Below, piece after piece: positions 16,470 through 26,064 of a stretch of 64,000 nucleotides of DNA. How positions within the stretch are numbered: the first letter of the stretch is position 1; every line of letters begins with the position of its first letter. This DNA comes from Opitutus sp. ER46 (GTDB lineage: Bacteria > Verrucomicrobiota > Verrucomicrobiia > Opitutales > Opitutaceae). The stretch is from contig NZ_QAYX01000024.1 of assembly GCF_003054705.1 (NCBI RefSeq), positions 434,001 through 498,000 on the forward strand, given 5' to 3'. The notes below the pieces were generated by a model. It was not told the DNA's origin. It searched no databases and saw only the letters and a list, made by a program, of their open reading frames with translations. Both the position numbers and the translations under genes were made by a program.

Positions 16470-17990
16470 TCAGGCGTGCGGCGCGGCCGGGCCGGTCGCG
16501 GGAGGCTGGGCGCTTGAGGGGCGCCCGCCGGCGTGGGCAGCGGCGGCCTTCACGAACTCGGAGATGTCGAGCTCGAGCGCCTTCGCGACGCCGAGGCCGT
16601 ACGCCGGGTCGGCGCGGAAGAAGTTACACACGGCGCGGAGCTGGATCTCCTGCGGCACGCCGGCCATGGAGCGGCCGATGTTGCCGAAGAGGCGCTGCTG
16701 CTGGTCGGGCGTCATCAGCCGGAACAGGTTTCCAGCCTGCGTGAAGTCGTCGTTGCCGAGGCGGTGATTGTGGCGGTCCGCTTCGCCCGTGAGCTTCAGC
16801 GGCGGCTCGGCCGCGGCGGGACACTCCTTCGGACCGTTGAAGGAATTCGGCTCGTAGTTCACGGAGCCGCCGCCGTTGCCGTCGAAGCGCATGGCGCCAT
16901 CCCGCTGGTAGTGGAACACCGGGCAGCGCGGGGCGTTGACGGGCAGCGCGCCGAAATTGACGCCGATCCGGTAGCGGTGGGCGTCGCCGTAGGAGAAGAT
17001 GCGCGCCTGGAGCATCTTGTCGGGCGAGTGGCCGATGCCCGGGACGACGTTCGCCGGCGTGAAGGCGGCCTGCTCGACCTCGGCAAAATAGTTCTGCGGG
17101 TTGCGGTTCAGCTCGAGGATGCCGACCTCGATCAGCGGGTAGTCGGCGTGCGGCCAGACCTTCGTGAGATCGAACGGGTTCACGTGATAGGTCTCGGCGT
17201 CCTTCTCCGGCATGAGCTGCACGCAGAAGCGCCAGCGCGGGAAGTTGCCCTTGGCGATCGCGTGGAACAGGTCGGCCTGGGCGGACTCGCGGTCGCGGCC
17301 GACGAGGTCGGCGGCCTCCTGGTCGGTGTAATACGTGACGCCCTGGAGCGACTTGAAGTGGAACTTTACCCAGTAGCGTTCGCCGATGGCGTTGATGAAC
17401 GAGTAGGTGTGCGAGCCGAAGCCGTGCATCTCGCGGAAGTTCCGTGGCAGGCCGCGGTCGCTCATGAGGATTGTCACCTGGTGGAGCGTTTCCGGGGAGA
17501 GCGACCAGAAGTCCCAGGCGGCGGTGGCGCTGCGCAGGTTGGTCTGCGGGTCGCGCTTCTGGGTGTGGATGAAGTCGGGAAACTTGAGCGGGTCGCGGAC
17601 GAAGAAGACGGGCGTGTTGTTGCCCACGATGTCCCAGTTGCCCTCCTCGGTGTAGATCTTGAGGGCGAAGCCGCGCACGTCGCGCTCGGCATCGGCCGCG
17701 CCGCGCTCGCCGGCGACGGTGGAGAACCGGAGGAACACCTCGGCCTGCTTGCCGACCTGGCTGAAGAGCCTGGCGCGCGAGTAGCGGGAAATGTCCTGCG
17801 TGATCGTGAGGGTGCCGTAGGCGCCGGAGCCCTTGGCGTGCACGACGCGCTCGGGGATGCGCTCGCGGTTGAAGTTGGCGAGCTTCTCGAGGAGGTGGAA
17901 GTCCTGCAGCAGCACCGGACCGCGCGGGCCGGCGGTGAGGGAATTCTGGTTGTCGGCGACGGGGGCGCCAGAGGTGGTGGTGAGGTGCAT
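16470..17990 (-). CDS. katA: Monofunctional haem catalase
   Basis: 506 residues from the ATG at 17990. The distal-side signature [19 protein letters not shown] carries catalytic His51, [11 protein letters not shown] carries the distal Asn, and [14 protein letters not shown] carries the proximal haem Tyr. It converts hydrogen peroxide to water and oxygen. The length fits small-subunit clade catalases. The gene is divergent from an OxyR-type regulator whose operator-like dyad lies in the shared 117-bp gap, so induction by peroxide is likely. The long in-frame extension upstream of 17990 overlaps oxyR and is not coding. The stop is followed by a paired hairpin and a terminator. Confidence 0.95.
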   Translation of the reverse strand: MHLTTTSGAPVADNQNSLTAGPRGPVLLQDFHLLEKLANFNRERIPERVVHAKGSGAYGTLTITQDISRYSRARLFSQVGKQAEVFLRFSTVAGERGAADAERDVRGFALKIYTEEGNWDIVGNNTPVFFVRDPLKFPDFIHTQKRDPQTNLRSATAAWDFWSLSPETLHQVTILMSDRGLPRNFREMHGFGSHTYSFINAIGERYWVKFHFKSLQGVTYYTDQEAADLVGRDRESAQADLFHAIAKGNFPRWRFCVQLMPEKDAETYHVNPFDLTKVWPHADYPLIEVGILELNRNPQNYFAEVEQAAFTPANVVPGIGHSPDKMLQARIFSYGDAHRYRIGVNFGALPVNAPRCPVFHYQRDGAMRFDGNGGGSVNYEPNSFNGPKECPAAAEPPLKLTGEADRHNHRLGNDDFTQAGNLFRLMTPDQQQRLFGNIGRSMAGVPQEIQLRAVCNFFRADPAYGLGVAKALELDISEFVKAAAAHAGGRPSSAQPPATGPAAPHA

Positions 17991-18061
17991 GAAAGGGAGT
18001 GGGGAGTGGGAACAGGCCCGGGCCAGTCGGCCGGAGCGGGGCGAGACTAACAGCTTGAGCG

Positions 18062-18109
18062 ATAGGCGTGAAATATTACTTTCCACTCTCAGTAATAGGG
18101 ACCGTCTAT
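18062..18109. promoter_or_regulatory. OxyR-like dyad operator between katA and oxyR
   Basis: Exactly symmetric about 18085.5: ATAG (18062-18065), ATTACT (18075-18080), AGTAAT (18091-18096) and CTAT (18106-18109). It contains ATAG-N7-ATAT (18062-18076) and ATAG-N7-CTAT (18095-18109), close to the OxyR half-site ATAG-N7-CTAT. The half-sites are 33 bp apart rather than the usual 22, that is one helical turn more. The right half covers the oxyR start codon, pointing to autorepression. Confidence 0.6.
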
Positions 18110-19058
18110 GGAGCTCCACCAACTGCGCTACTTCCTCGCCGTCACCCGCACGCACAATTTCTGCCGCGCGGCGGACCAGTGCCACGTGGCGCAGCCATCG
18201 CTCAGCCAGCAGATCATGAAGCTGGAGGACGAACTCGGGGAGCGGCTCTTTGAGCGCACCAAGCGGGAGGTGCGGCTGACCGCGGCCGGCGAGCTGCTGC
18301 GCGAGCATGCCGAGCGGGTGCTGGAGGAGGTGGAGCTGGCGCGCGACAAGGTGCGGGAGGTGAGGGGGCTGGTCCGGGGGCGGGTGGCGCTGGGCGCGCT
18401 GCCGACGGTGGCGCCGTATTTCCTGCCGCCGCGGTTGCGCGAGTTTTCGCGCCGGCATCCGGGCATCGAGATCGAGGTGCACGAGGACACGACGGCGCAG
18501 CTGGCGGCGGCGGTCCTGGCGAAGGAGATCGACGTCGCCGTGGTCAGCCTGCCGATCGAGCGCGCGGGCCTCGTCGCCGAGGAGCTCTTCACCGAGGACC
18601 TGCTGGTGGCGCTGCCGCGACGGCACGCGCTGGCGACGCGGCGGGAACTGCAGGTGGACGACCTGGAGAAGGAGACGTTTATCCTGCTGAAGGAGGGCCA
18701 CTGTCTCGCGGGGCAGGCGCTGCAATTCTGCCGGCTGAGCGGCTTCTCGCCGCAGGTAAGCTTCCGTACCGCGCAGATCGAGACGATCCTGTGTTTCGTG
18801 GCGGCGGGCTGGGGCATCTCGATCGTCCCCCGCATGGCCTGCGCCGGCCGGGCGCGGGGCATCGTGTACCGGCCGGTGGCGGGGCTGACGCGGCCGATCG
18901 GGGTGATCCACCGCGAAGGCCGGCCGCTGACGCACGCGGCGCGGGCGCTGGTGGCGTTTTTCCGGGAGCGGCTGGAGGAGACTCCGGCCGGGCGGTCGAC
19001 GCGGGCGATCGAGCCGCGGACGGCGGGGCGGCGGGAGCGCCCGGCGCGGGCCCGGTGA
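18108..19058 (+). CDS. oxyR: LysR-family peroxide sensor OxyR
   Basis: 316 residues. The N-terminal winged helix-turn-helix reads [32 protein letters not shown], followed by a LysR effector domain. The redox pair is present at Cys199 and Cys208 ([14 protein letters not shown]), the same numbers as in E. coli OxyR; oxidation to a disulfide switches the protein to its active form. It is divergent from katA with a dyad site between them. The C-terminal tail after about residue 290 is Arg/Pro-rich and not conserved. Assignment as a true OxyR is strong because both cysteines and their spacing are kept. Confidence 0.92.
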   Translation: MELHQLRYFLAVTRTHNFCRAADQCHVAQPSLSQQIMKLEDELGERLFERTKREVRLTAAGELLREHAERVLEEVELARDKVREVRGLVRGRVALGALPTVAPYFLPPRLREFSRRHPGIEIEVHEDTTAQLAAAVLAKEIDVAVVSLPIERAGLVAEELFTEDLLVALPRRHALATRRELQVDDLEKETFILLKEGHCLAGQALQFCRLSGFSPQVSFRTAQIETILCFVAAGWGISIVPRMACAGRARGIVYRPVAGLTRPIGVIHREGRPLTHAARALVAFFRERLEETPAGRSTRAIEPRTAGRRERPARAR

Positions 19059-19166
19059 CGTCGGGCCGGGGCGGCGGCCCCTGATTCGGCCCGGCGACCG
19101 CGTTCAGGGTGTACCAGCATAAAAATTACGCGTGCCACCCGGAGGCCGTTTCGCAGCGTGGTCGCC

Positions 19167-20645
19167 ATGCTTTCCCGTTTCTCCCGCTTCGGCGCGGTCT
19201 TCGTTTGCATCTGCGCGCTGATCGCCCGGGCAGTCGCTGCCACGGCCACGGTCGTCGTGCTGCACACGAACGATCTGCACGACCACGTGCGGTCCGGCCA
19301 GGACCAGCAGGGCGGGCTGCCTTGGATCTCCGCCTATGTGAAGCAGCTCCGCGCGGAACGTTCCGACGTGATCCTTCTCGATGCCGGCGACGTATCCGAA
19401 AAGGGCGATATGGTCTCAGCCCGCACGGACAGCGTCATCATGTACGAGGCCATGCGGCGCATCGGCTACGACGCGGTGACGATCGGGAACCACGACTGCG
19501 ACGTCGGCTTCGACCGCGCCCGCAAGTACCAGGAGGCGCTGGGCCAGGCCTTTCTGAACTGCAGCCTTTTCAATCCCGACGGCACCGCCGCGTTTGCGCC
19601 GACGCGCATCCTGACCGTGGGCCAGCTCAAGATCGGGATCATCGGCGCGATGACGCCGTGGAAACGCGATTCGCTGAACGAAGCGGAGATCGGCGCCGCC
19701 ATACATCGGCACGCGCTCGAACTGCGGCCCAAGGTGCAATTGCTGATCGCGCTCTGTCATGAGGGCTCGAAGGTCTGCACCAAGTGGTCGCGGCAGGCGC
19801 CCGAGGTCGACGTTTTCGTGAGCGCCCACACGCACGAACTGCTCGAGCATCCGGTGATCGTGCCGGGCACCGGCGCGCGCATCGTGCAGGCCGGCCGCTA
19901 TGGCCAGCACGTCGGCCGGCTCGACCTCACGGTCGACCTCGAGCAGCGGAAGATCGTCGCGGCGCGGGACGAGATCGTGCCGCTGCCGCATGCAACCTCT
20001 CCGGTTGACGCCGCCATGCTCGCCTGGGTGCGGGCGCGGGAGCAGAAGGTCTGCCCCGAGGCCGCGCGCATGCTGGTGGAGCACAATGCGGATCATCTGG
20101 CCGCCGCGAAGGTCGCGGCGCTCGGCGCCGAGGCGGTGCGGCGGGCGGCCAAGGCCGACCTCGGCTTTTGCGGCGCCGAACGCGGGGTGCGCAGCCCGAT
20201 CTATCCCGGCCCGCTCGACGTGAACGCGGTGTTCTGCTCGGTCGGGATGGGGGGCGAACTCATGGCGGCCGAGCTGACCGGCGCGGAGATCACCGCGTAT
20301 CTGACCTCGCTGCAGCAACGCGACCAGGAGCAGACCAATTGGGCGGGGTTCAAGGCCAAGCGCGGCAAGGGGGGCGCGTGGACGACCAACCTGGAGCCGG
20401 CGAAAAAGTACCGCGTCGCCTTCAGCAAGCTCGAATGGAACACCCGCTTCCTGCGCGCCGTGGATCGCGAACGCGCGGCGGACAGCCCCGCGACGCATCC
20501 GCTGCTCGCCCGCAAGTTCAAGGCCAAGGCGGGCAAGACCGACCTCACCCTCGCCCTCTCCGACTACATTGCGGGATTGAATTCCGCCCACACCAGCCTC
20601 GCACGACGTGCCGAGGAGCTGGTGGCCGCCGGGAAGCTGGACTGA
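19167..20645 (+). CDS. Secreted 5'-nucleotidase/UshA-like metallophosphoesterase
   Basis: 492 residues from the ATG at 19167; a GTG three codons upstream is the alternative. The signal peptide (MLSRFSRFGAVFVCICALIARAVA) leads to a calcineurin-type domain with HTNDLHDH, LLDAGDV, GNHDCDVGFD and SAHTHELLEHP as metal ligands. A 5'-nucleotidase C-terminal domain (about 310-440) follows, with VFCSVGMGGELMAAELTGAEITAYL. Such enzymes release phosphate from nucleotides or related esters in the periplasm. Substrate cannot be read from sequence. It is monocistronic and ends just before GA-rich repeats. Confidence 0.82.
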   Translation: MLSRFSRFGAVFVCICALIARAVAATATVVVLHTNDLHDHVRSGQDQQGGLPWISAYVKQLRAERSDVILLDAGDVSEKGDMVSARTDSVIMYEAMRRIGYDAVTIGNHDCDVGFDRARKYQEALGQAFLNCSLFNPDGTAAFAPTRILTVGQLKIGIIGAMTPWKRDSLNEAEIGAAIHRHALELRPKVQLLIALCHEGSKVCTKWSRQAPEVDVFVSAHTHELLEHPVIVPGTGARIVQAGRYGQHVGRLDLTVDLEQRKIVAARDEIVPLPHATSPVDAAMLAWVRAREQKVCPEAARMLVEHNADHLAAAKVAALGAEAVRRAAKADLGFCGAERGVRSPIYPGPLDVNAVFCSVGMGGELMAAELTGAEITAYLTSLQQRDQEQTNWAGFKAKRGKGGAWTTNLEPAKKYRVAFSKLEWNTRFLRAVDRERAADSPATHPLLARKFKAKAGKTDLTLALSDYIAGLNSAHTSLARRAEELVAAGKLD

Positions 20646-20659
20646 GGACGTCGTCCAGT

Positions 20660-20763
20660 CTTTCTCGTACTCTTCCTCTTTCTCTTACTCTCGGGCGCCG
20701 GCGCCAACGGCGCGGGCGTCTGCGTGGGGAGAGTAAGAGAAAGAGGAAGAGTAAGAGAAAGAG
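20660..20763. repeat. GA-rich repeat pair in inverted orientation
   Basis: A roughly 33-bp GA tract beginning GAGTAAGAGAAAGAGG is present at 20731-20763, and its near-complement (CTTTCTC..CTCTTAC) at 20660-20692, so the 104 bp can form a long stem. An identical copy lies at 23198-23230 on the other side of the LytTR/histidine kinase pair. Confidence 0.75.
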
Positions 20764-20782
20764 GCCGTCGACTCTCCCCGCG

Positions 20783-21544
20783 TTAGCTGAACCGCAAGCG
20801 GTCCTGCAGTTCGCGCAGGCCGCGGGTGAGCGGGAGGCGGGTGCCATCGGTGAGGACGACGACGTGCTCGTTGTTGAAGGCGGGCTCGACCTGGCGGATG
20901 CGGTCGAGATTCACCATCGCGGAGCGGCTCAGCCGCAGGAACTCTTTGGGCGAAAGCTGCGACTCGAGCGCGGTGAGCGTCTCCCGCAGCACGTGGTTTT
21001 CGCGACCAGCGTGGATCACGATGTAGTTGCCGGAGGCCTCCAGCCAGTCGATCTCCGAGGTCTTCACGAAACGTACGCGGTCGCGGTCGCGCACGGCCAG
21101 GCGCGTCACGTGGGTCGCGGGCGCCTCGCTCCGCGTCTCGAGCAGGCTCAGCAACTGGCGCGTGATCGCCTCCGGCTGCCGGTGGGAGAGCTGTTCGCGC
21201 GCGCGGGCGACGGCCGCCTTGAAGCGCGCGGGCTTGAAGGGCTTCAGCAGGTAATCGAGCGCCTGAGCCTCGAAGGCACGCACCGCGTGCTCGTCGAAGG
21301 CGGTGGTGAAAATCACGAGCGGGAGCGGCGTACCCAGCGCGCGCAGGACCGCAAACCCGTCCATCTCCGGCATCTGCACGTCGAGAAACAGCAGGTCGGG
21401 CGCCTGGCGCCGGCAGGCCGCGACGGCCTCGGGGCCGTTGGCGCATTCCGCGAGCAGCGTGATGTCAGGCTCGGCCGCCAGCAGGGTGCGGACCCGTTCG
21501 CGGGCCAGGGGTTCGTCGTCAACGAGGATGGCGGTGAGGTTCAT
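20783..21544 (-). CDS. LytTR-family response regulator
   Basis: 253 residues. The receiver domain (1-120) has phospho-acceptor Asp55 (LLFLDVQMPEMDG), acidic pair DDE at 9-11, and Lys near 102 (LLKPFKP). The LytTR DNA-binding domain (about 150-250) has DRVRFVKTSEIDWLEASGNYIVIH, LSPKEFLRLSRSAMVNLDRI and LPLTRGLRELQDRL. It is encoded 30 bp downstream of a LytS-type kinase, the usual partner. LytTR regulators bind direct repeats and often control secreted or membrane functions. Targets cannot be told here. Confidence 0.93.
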   Translation of the reverse strand: MNLTAILVDDEPLARERVRTLLAAEPDITLLAECANGPEAVAACRRQAPDLLFLDVQMPEMDGFAVLRALGTPLPLVIFTTAFDEHAVRAFEAQALDYLLKPFKPARFKAAVARAREQLSHRQPEAITRQLLSLLETRSEAPATHVTRLAVRDRDRVRFVKTSEIDWLEASGNYIVIHAGRENHVLRETLTALESQLSPKEFLRLSRSAMVNLDRIRQVEPAFNNEHVVVLTDGTRLPLTRGLRELQDRLRFS

Positions 21545-21574
21545 GCGGCGGGTGAGGGACGGGCGACGGGGGCG

Positions 21575-23008
21575 TCAGGTCTGGGCGGGCGGGACGTCGG
21601 CCGTCGGGGCGGGGGGCGTGGTGCTGAAGGGCAGCGTGATCTCCACCTCCACGCCGCCGCCGGCGGGCGTCGAGATGACGAGTTGGGCGGCGTCGCCGTG
21701 CAGGGCCTGCAGGCGGGCCTCGGTATTGCTGATGCCGATACCGCGGCGCGAGGCGGAGCCGGTCTGGCCGAGGCCGACGCCATCATCCCGGACCGAGAGG
21801 TGCAGGCGTTCACCCACGCGGCGGGCTTGGACCGTGATGGTACCGGGCGCGAGGCGCGGCTCGATCCCGTGGCGGATGGCGTTCTCGACGAGCGGCTGCA
21901 GGACGAAGGTCGGCACGAGTGCGGCGGCGGTATCGGGCGCGATCTCGCGGACGAGGCGCAGGCGGTCGCCGAGGCGCGTTTGTTCGATGGCGAGGTAGCG
22001 ACCGAGCAGCTCGAGTTCGCGCGCGAGCGGCACCTGGTGGTCGGTGGTCTGCAGCGAAAGCCGGAGGAGGTCGCTCAGGTCGCCGATGAGGTTGTCGGCG
22101 GCGTCGGCGTCGCGATGCACCAGGGTGGAGATCGCGTTGAGCGTGTTGAAGAGGAAGTGCGGTTGGAGCTGGAGCCGGAGGGCGTCGAGCTTCGCCCGAT
22201 TGAGCCCCGCGGCGAGGGCGGCGGCATGGCGGTCGCGTTCCTGGGCGCGGCGGTAGAAGGCGAGGGCGTGCGCGGCGGCGACGATGATGAGGTAGATCGC
22301 GGCGTCGACGTTGGCGCGGCGGCCACCGGGGCCGATGACGAGGCGCCAGAACGTGAGGCGCTGGCCAAAGCGCTCGGGCGGCATGCCGGGCCCGAAGAGG
22401 CGCAGGCCCTCGGGCGGTGGGCCCCCGGGACCGGCGTCGCCCTCCGGGCGAAACGGGGGCGCGGAGGGGGTGTCATCGCCCACGAGTGGACCGGCGGGGC
22501 GGGCGGCGTCGGCGCGATTCTCGGACGTGTCTGGGCGGGCGACGTCGGTCGCCTTGTTCGCAGACGTGATCGTCGCGTTGCCGGCGGGGGCCGGATTGCC
22601 GGGCACAGCGGGCGCCGGGGCGCGGCCGGAGATCACGAGCCCGCGCTCGCGGGGCCAGAACCGCTGGTCACCGAAGCGGCGCGGCGGGCGCTGCATGAAG
22701 GTGAACGTGGATGACATCCAGAGGATGAGGGAGACGCAGGCGATGGCGCCAAGCGCGTGGGCCGGGATGCTCCGGCGCAGGTGGCCGCGCTCGATCGGGA
22801 AGCGGTGCGAATACCAGACGACGATCGGGGTGAGGAGCGCCCAGGGCAGCCAGTTGGCCGCAGCGAACCGCAACGCTTCCGGCCACTCCTCAAACCCGCC
22901 GAACGTGACCTGGGCGGCGGACGCCACGGTGAGCGCGATCCAGACCAGGGCCTGGAGAACGAACGGGACCGCCAGCTTGAGCGGGCGTCTGGGCGTGGGC
23001 GACTCCAC
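21575..23008 (-). CDS. LytS/YehU-type sensor histidine kinase
   Basis: About 477 residues from a GTG at 23008; upstream codons are repeat-like and no good ATG is seen. Four hydrophobic helices (about 15-110 and 240-265) surround a Pro/Gly/Ala-rich loop of about 120 residues. The His_kinase domain carries the phospho-His in QLQPHFLFNTLNAISTLVHRD, and a HATPase domain follows (PLVENAIRHGIEP, DDGVGL, GIGISNTEARL). It phosphorylates the LytTR regulator encoded just downstream. The long disordered loop between helices is unusual. The start codon is the least certain part. Confidence 0.87.
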   Translation of the reverse strand: MESPTPRRPLKLAVPFVLQALVWIALTVASAAQVTFGGFEEWPEALRFAAANWLPWALLTPIVVWYSHRFPIERGHLRRSIPAHALGAIACVSLILWMSSTFTFMQRPPRRFGDQRFWPRERGLVISGRAPAPAVPGNPAPAGNATITSANKATDVARPDTSENRADAARPAGPLVGDDTPSAPPFRPEGDAGPGGPPPEGLRLFGPGMPPERFGQRLTFWRLVIGPGGRRANVDAAIYLIIVAAAHALAFYRRAQERDRHAAALAAGLNRAKLDALRLQLQPHFLFNTLNAISTLVHRDADAADNLIGDLSDLLRLSLQTTDHQVPLARELELLGRYLAIEQTRLGDRLRLVREIAPDTAAALVPTFVLQPLVENAIRHGIEPRLAPGTITVQARRVGERLHLSVRDDGVGLGQTGSASRRGIGISNTEARLQALHGDAAQLVISTPAGGGVEVEITLPFSTTPPAPTADVPPAQT

Positions 23009-23197
23009 ACGGGGTGATTTGGGTCGGGCGCGAAGTGAGTTCAATGGCGAACTCGAATCAGGCCCGGAAGCCGTCCCCGGGACAACAGGGGTGGGACGAA
23101 CCGGCCGGAACGCGCCGCGGCCGGGCGGATGCCGGGGACCAAACGGAAACTGGCGCCGCCGGTTTGCCGGAGGGTGCCGTGAACGAGGCCGGAAGGG

Positions 23198-23576
23198 AGT
23201 AAGAGAAAGAGGAAGAGTAAGAGAAAGAGTGGGCGGGCCGGCCCCCAATCCCGCCGGGAAAACGGGCAGGACACAGAGGCCACCAAGAGCGGAGGAGGGA
23301 CACGGAGCGGAGCTGGCCGGTTTGCCTCCGTGTCCTCCTCCGGCCTCGATGAGCGCTGTGACGAGAACGCCTTCGGAGTGAAAGTGAAAGTGAGAGTGAA
23401 GGTGAGCCGCTAAGTGGCACGGGCTTCAATCCCTCCAGGCGGAGCACGGAGGTCACCGAGATCGGATGAGGGCACGGAGCGAAACCTCAGGTTCTCCTCG
23501 GTGTCCTCCTCCGGCCTCGGTGAGCTCCGTGACGAGACAGAAAGAGAACGAGAACGAGAACGAGAACGAGAACGGT
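23198..23576. repeat. Cluster of GA-rich and long-hairpin repeats
   Basis: This gap of about 600 bp holds no gene. It contains a GA tract (23198-23230) identical to 20731-20763. Two related hairpins of about 90 bp lie at 23272-23360 (arms starting CACAGAGG and ending GCTGTG) and 23445-23531 (CACGGAGG to CTCCGTG), in direct orientation. GTGAAA-type repeats lie near 23380-23405, and five GAGAAC units at about 23546-23575. Confidence 0.75.
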
Positions 23577-23606
23577 GGCGCCGGCTAGGAAAAGGGTGGC
23601 GCGGCC

Positions 23607-25415
23607 TCAATCCCTCAATCCCTCGCCAAACCGGTGCTGGGCGGCGGCGTGGCGGCGGTGGATGTCGATGTAGGTTTCGTCGACGAGTTGGTCGATGGCA
23701 GCGGCGGCCGGAAACGCGGCCGAGAAACCGGGCGCGTGCAGGTCGAGGGCGAGCCGGGCAACGGCGAGGAAGTCGCGGATGAGCTCGCGCGGGTCCTCGT
23801 CGCCGACGGCGATGCGAATCGTGGTGGGCGCGATGCCGGCGGCGTGGAGCGCCTCGGGCGAGAGTTCGCTGTGGGACGTGAGCGCGGGGCAGAGCACCAC
23901 GGTGTTGCCCTGGCCGAGCGTCACCTGGTGGCCGAACATCGGCGAGAGGGAGTCGAAGAACCGCTCGAACGTGAGCCGGTCGAGGCCGGCGGATTCGAAG
24001 TCGATCGTGAAGAGCGGGGCGGGCAGCCCGAGGTAGCTGAGTTGCGCGCAGACCGGCGCGCTGGGGTCGCACGGGTTGGCGGGACCGTTGACGCGGATCT
24101 TGGGGTGGGCGGCGAGCCAGCGGGAAAGGACGAGGGTGTTGATGCACTTCTTCAGCATGCGCAGCTCGAGCGTCTTCATGCCGGTGAGCACCTCGTAGGC
24201 TTTGTCGGCGTCGAGGAAGGCACCCTTGATGTAGTATACATTCCAGAAGAGCGTGTGCTCCCAGCCGGGCTCGCCCTTGGGCAGGAACATGTCGGCGTTG
24301 CGGCCGATGACCACGCCGGCGGTGGTGTTGCCGCTGCCCGTGAGGTCCTTGGTGTAGCTGTGGATGACGAAGTCGGGGCGCTCAACGACGTCGGCGCGCT
24401 GGAGCGGGCGCACGAGGAAGGGCGTGCCGACCGTCGCGTCGAGCATGACCGTCAGTCCGGCGGCGTGGGCGTGCCGGCAGATGGCGGGAACATCGAGGAA
24501 GCGGCCGTGCGGGTTGCACGGGCTTTCGAGGAAGACATAGATCGCCCGCCCGGCGGCGAGCCGGCCGGCGTGGCGCGCCTGGGCGGCGGCGAGCGCGGCG
24601 CCGAAGTCGGCCGCGGTGGCGCCGTCAAAGAACTCGACGGCGACGTTGAGGTTGGAGGCCTTGGCGTACCAGTCATGGAGCAGTTGATACGTGCCGCCGT
24701 ACACGTTGCGCGAGGTGAGGATGATGTCCTCGTAGCCGACGAGGTGGGACAGGATCGTGTCGATCGCGGCCATGCCGCTGTTGAAGTTCCACGCCAGGTA
24801 CTCGGGCGCGAGCGGGCCGGCCTCGACGTCGACGATGTGATTGGCGAGCGAGATCGAGGTCGGATTCAGCAGCCGGGAGTAGATTTCATGGAGGAACTCG
24901 CGACCGTGAAATGCGTCGTCGATCCACTCGGTGCAGGCGAAGATGTAGGTGGCGGTGCGGGTGATGACCGGGTTGGCGGAGAAGAGCGCCGCGACGTTGT
25001 CGAAAGTCGGATACGGTCCCTTGGCGAGCGTGGTGGCGGTGGAGTGGCCAAGGGACTGGTGGACGGCGCGGGTCGGGTTCTGCAGCAGGTCGAGGAGCTT
25101 CGCCAACTGGAAGGCGACAAATTTCTTGGCGTTGAACAGCGCGAGCCGGTCCCCGCGCGGCAGGGTGGCGAGGGTGCGGGTGGTGGCCTGCCACAGCTCG
25201 TCGAGGTCGCCGTGCGCGGTGTAGAGCTTTTCCGCCAGCCGCTGCAGCGGGGCGCCGACGGGCGACGCCGGATCGAGGTGGAAGTGGGCAAGCTGCTCGG
25301 CCGCGAGCTCGGCCGGCGAGGTGGCGGTGGTGGTGCGCCGGCGCGGCGACAGCAGTTGGCCGACGGGGGCGGGCGACGCAGGGGCGGCAGGCGACAGTGG
25401 GGTGGGGTTGCGCAT
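23607..25415 (-). CDS. Large Cys/Met-metabolism-type PLP enzyme with an N-terminal extension
   Basis: 602 residues from the ATG at 25415. Residues about 1-180 form an extension with no recognised domain. The rest follows the cystathionine gamma-synthase fold: NFNSGMAAIDTILSHL, SRNVYGGTYQLL, FLESPCNPHGRFLDVPAI, VMLDATVGTPFL, and the PLP lysine in HSYTKDLTGSGNTTAG. Ordinary family members are about 400 residues, so this one is half as long again. It is probably a C-S lyase or gamma-replacement enzyme in sulfur amino-acid metabolism, but the substrate is not clear. It is not in an operon with methionine or cysteine genes. Hairpin repeats lie downstream. Confidence 0.78.
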   Translation of the reverse strand: MRNPTPLSPAAPASPAPVGQLLSPRRRTTTATSPAELAAEQLAHFHLDPASPVGAPLQRLAEKLYTAHGDLDELWQATTRTLATLPRGDRLALFNAKKFVAFQLAKLLDLLQNPTRAVHQSLGHSTATTLAKGPYPTFDNVAALFSANPVITRTATYIFACTEWIDDAFHGREFLHEIYSRLLNPTSISLANHIVDVEAGPLAPEYLAWNFNSGMAAIDTILSHLVGYEDIILTSRNVYGGTYQLLHDWYAKASNLNVAVEFFDGATAADFGAALAAAQARHAGRLAAGRAIYVFLESPCNPHGRFLDVPAICRHAHAAGLTVMLDATVGTPFLVRPLQRADVVERPDFVIHSYTKDLTGSGNTTAGVVIGRNADMFLPKGEPGWEHTLFWNVYYIKGAFLDADKAYEVLTGMKTLELRMLKKCINTLVLSRWLAAHPKIRVNGPANPCDPSAPVCAQLSYLGLPAPLFTIDFESAGLDRLTFERFFDSLSPMFGHQVTLGQGNTVVLCPALTSHSELSPEALHAAGIAPTTIRIAVGDEDPRELIRDFLAVARLALDLHAPGFSAAFPAAAAIDQLVDETYIDIHRRHAAAQHRFGEGLRD

Positions 25416-25537
25416 GGCCGGAGCCTGGCCAACCGGCGCGCGGACGGCAAACCCGCCCGTGCGGCCGCAGGCCGGATTACGCCAACCGAAGGAGTCGGCG
25501 CGCGCGACACCCTGGCCCACGCGGTGGCGCCCGGCGC

Positions 25538-25975
25538 TCAGCGCACGCGCTCGATGGACGTGAGGTGGTCGTCGGCGAACGTGAGGCGCAAGCGGTAGGG
25601 CACGAGGTGTGGGAACGCCTTCTCGTCGACCGGCTCGGTGATGATCTCGTTGCCGCGCTTCACCGGGTTGTAAACGACCCGCTGCCGGAACCCGCCGAAG
25701 ACGCGCTCATTGGGGCCGACGAGCGGCGGACGGTCGTAGAACCACACCGGGTGGCCGGCGGCGTCGACGGTGGTCTCGGTCGCGCGGCCGAGCGCCATCG
25801 TCACCATGGCCGGCGTGTACCCCGGCTCCACCTCGCCCCGGCGGATGGCGGCCTGGGTGGCCGCCGGCAGGGCGGCAAATTCCGCGGCGTGTTCCCGGAG
25901 GCGGGCGGGCGTGGACTGGCAGCCGGGGAGCAGCGCGGCGGGGATAAAAACGGCGGCGAGGAGGAAGCGGCGCAT
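25538..25975 (-). CDS. Small outer-membrane-type lipoprotein, SmpA-like
   Basis: 145 residues. The signal peptide ends in a lipobox (LLPGC, Cys19), so the protein is lipidated. The body contains AIRRGEVEPGYTPAMVTMALGRATETT and HPVWFYDRP, a helix-helix-strand pattern like the SmpA/OmlA (BamE) fold in which a G-x-T-x-x-V-x-x-x-G element recurs. No exact motif confirms that family. It stands alone on the minus strand, 122 bp upstream of the PLP enzyme start and 89 bp downstream of the EamA transporter. The function is unknown. Confidence 0.72.
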   Translation of the reverse strand: MRRFLLAAVFIPAALLPGCQSTPARLREHAAEFAALPAATQAAIRRGEVEPGYTPAMVTMALGRATETTVDAAGHPVWFYDRPPLVGPNERVFGGFRQRVVYNPVKRGNEIITEPVDEKAFPHLVPYRLRLTFADDHLTSIERVR

Positions 25976-26064
25976 GGGGCCAAGGAAACCCGGTTTGCGG
26001 TCCGGGGCAACGCGGCCGCCATCCGCCGCGCGCCGCCGGCGGGCGCGAACACCGGGCCGGCCGG

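Noticed and set aside
16470-18935. Extended catalase frame reaching into oxyR
   Set aside because: The catalase family begins at the ATG at 17990; upstream codons are antisense to the OxyR gene, which has conserved motifs.
20168-25598. Long plus-strand frames (20168-22714 and 23634-25598) opposite the LytS/LytTR pair and the PLP enzyme
   Set aside because: They read as antisense shadows, run through repeats, and lack any domain, while the minus strand codes recognisable proteins.
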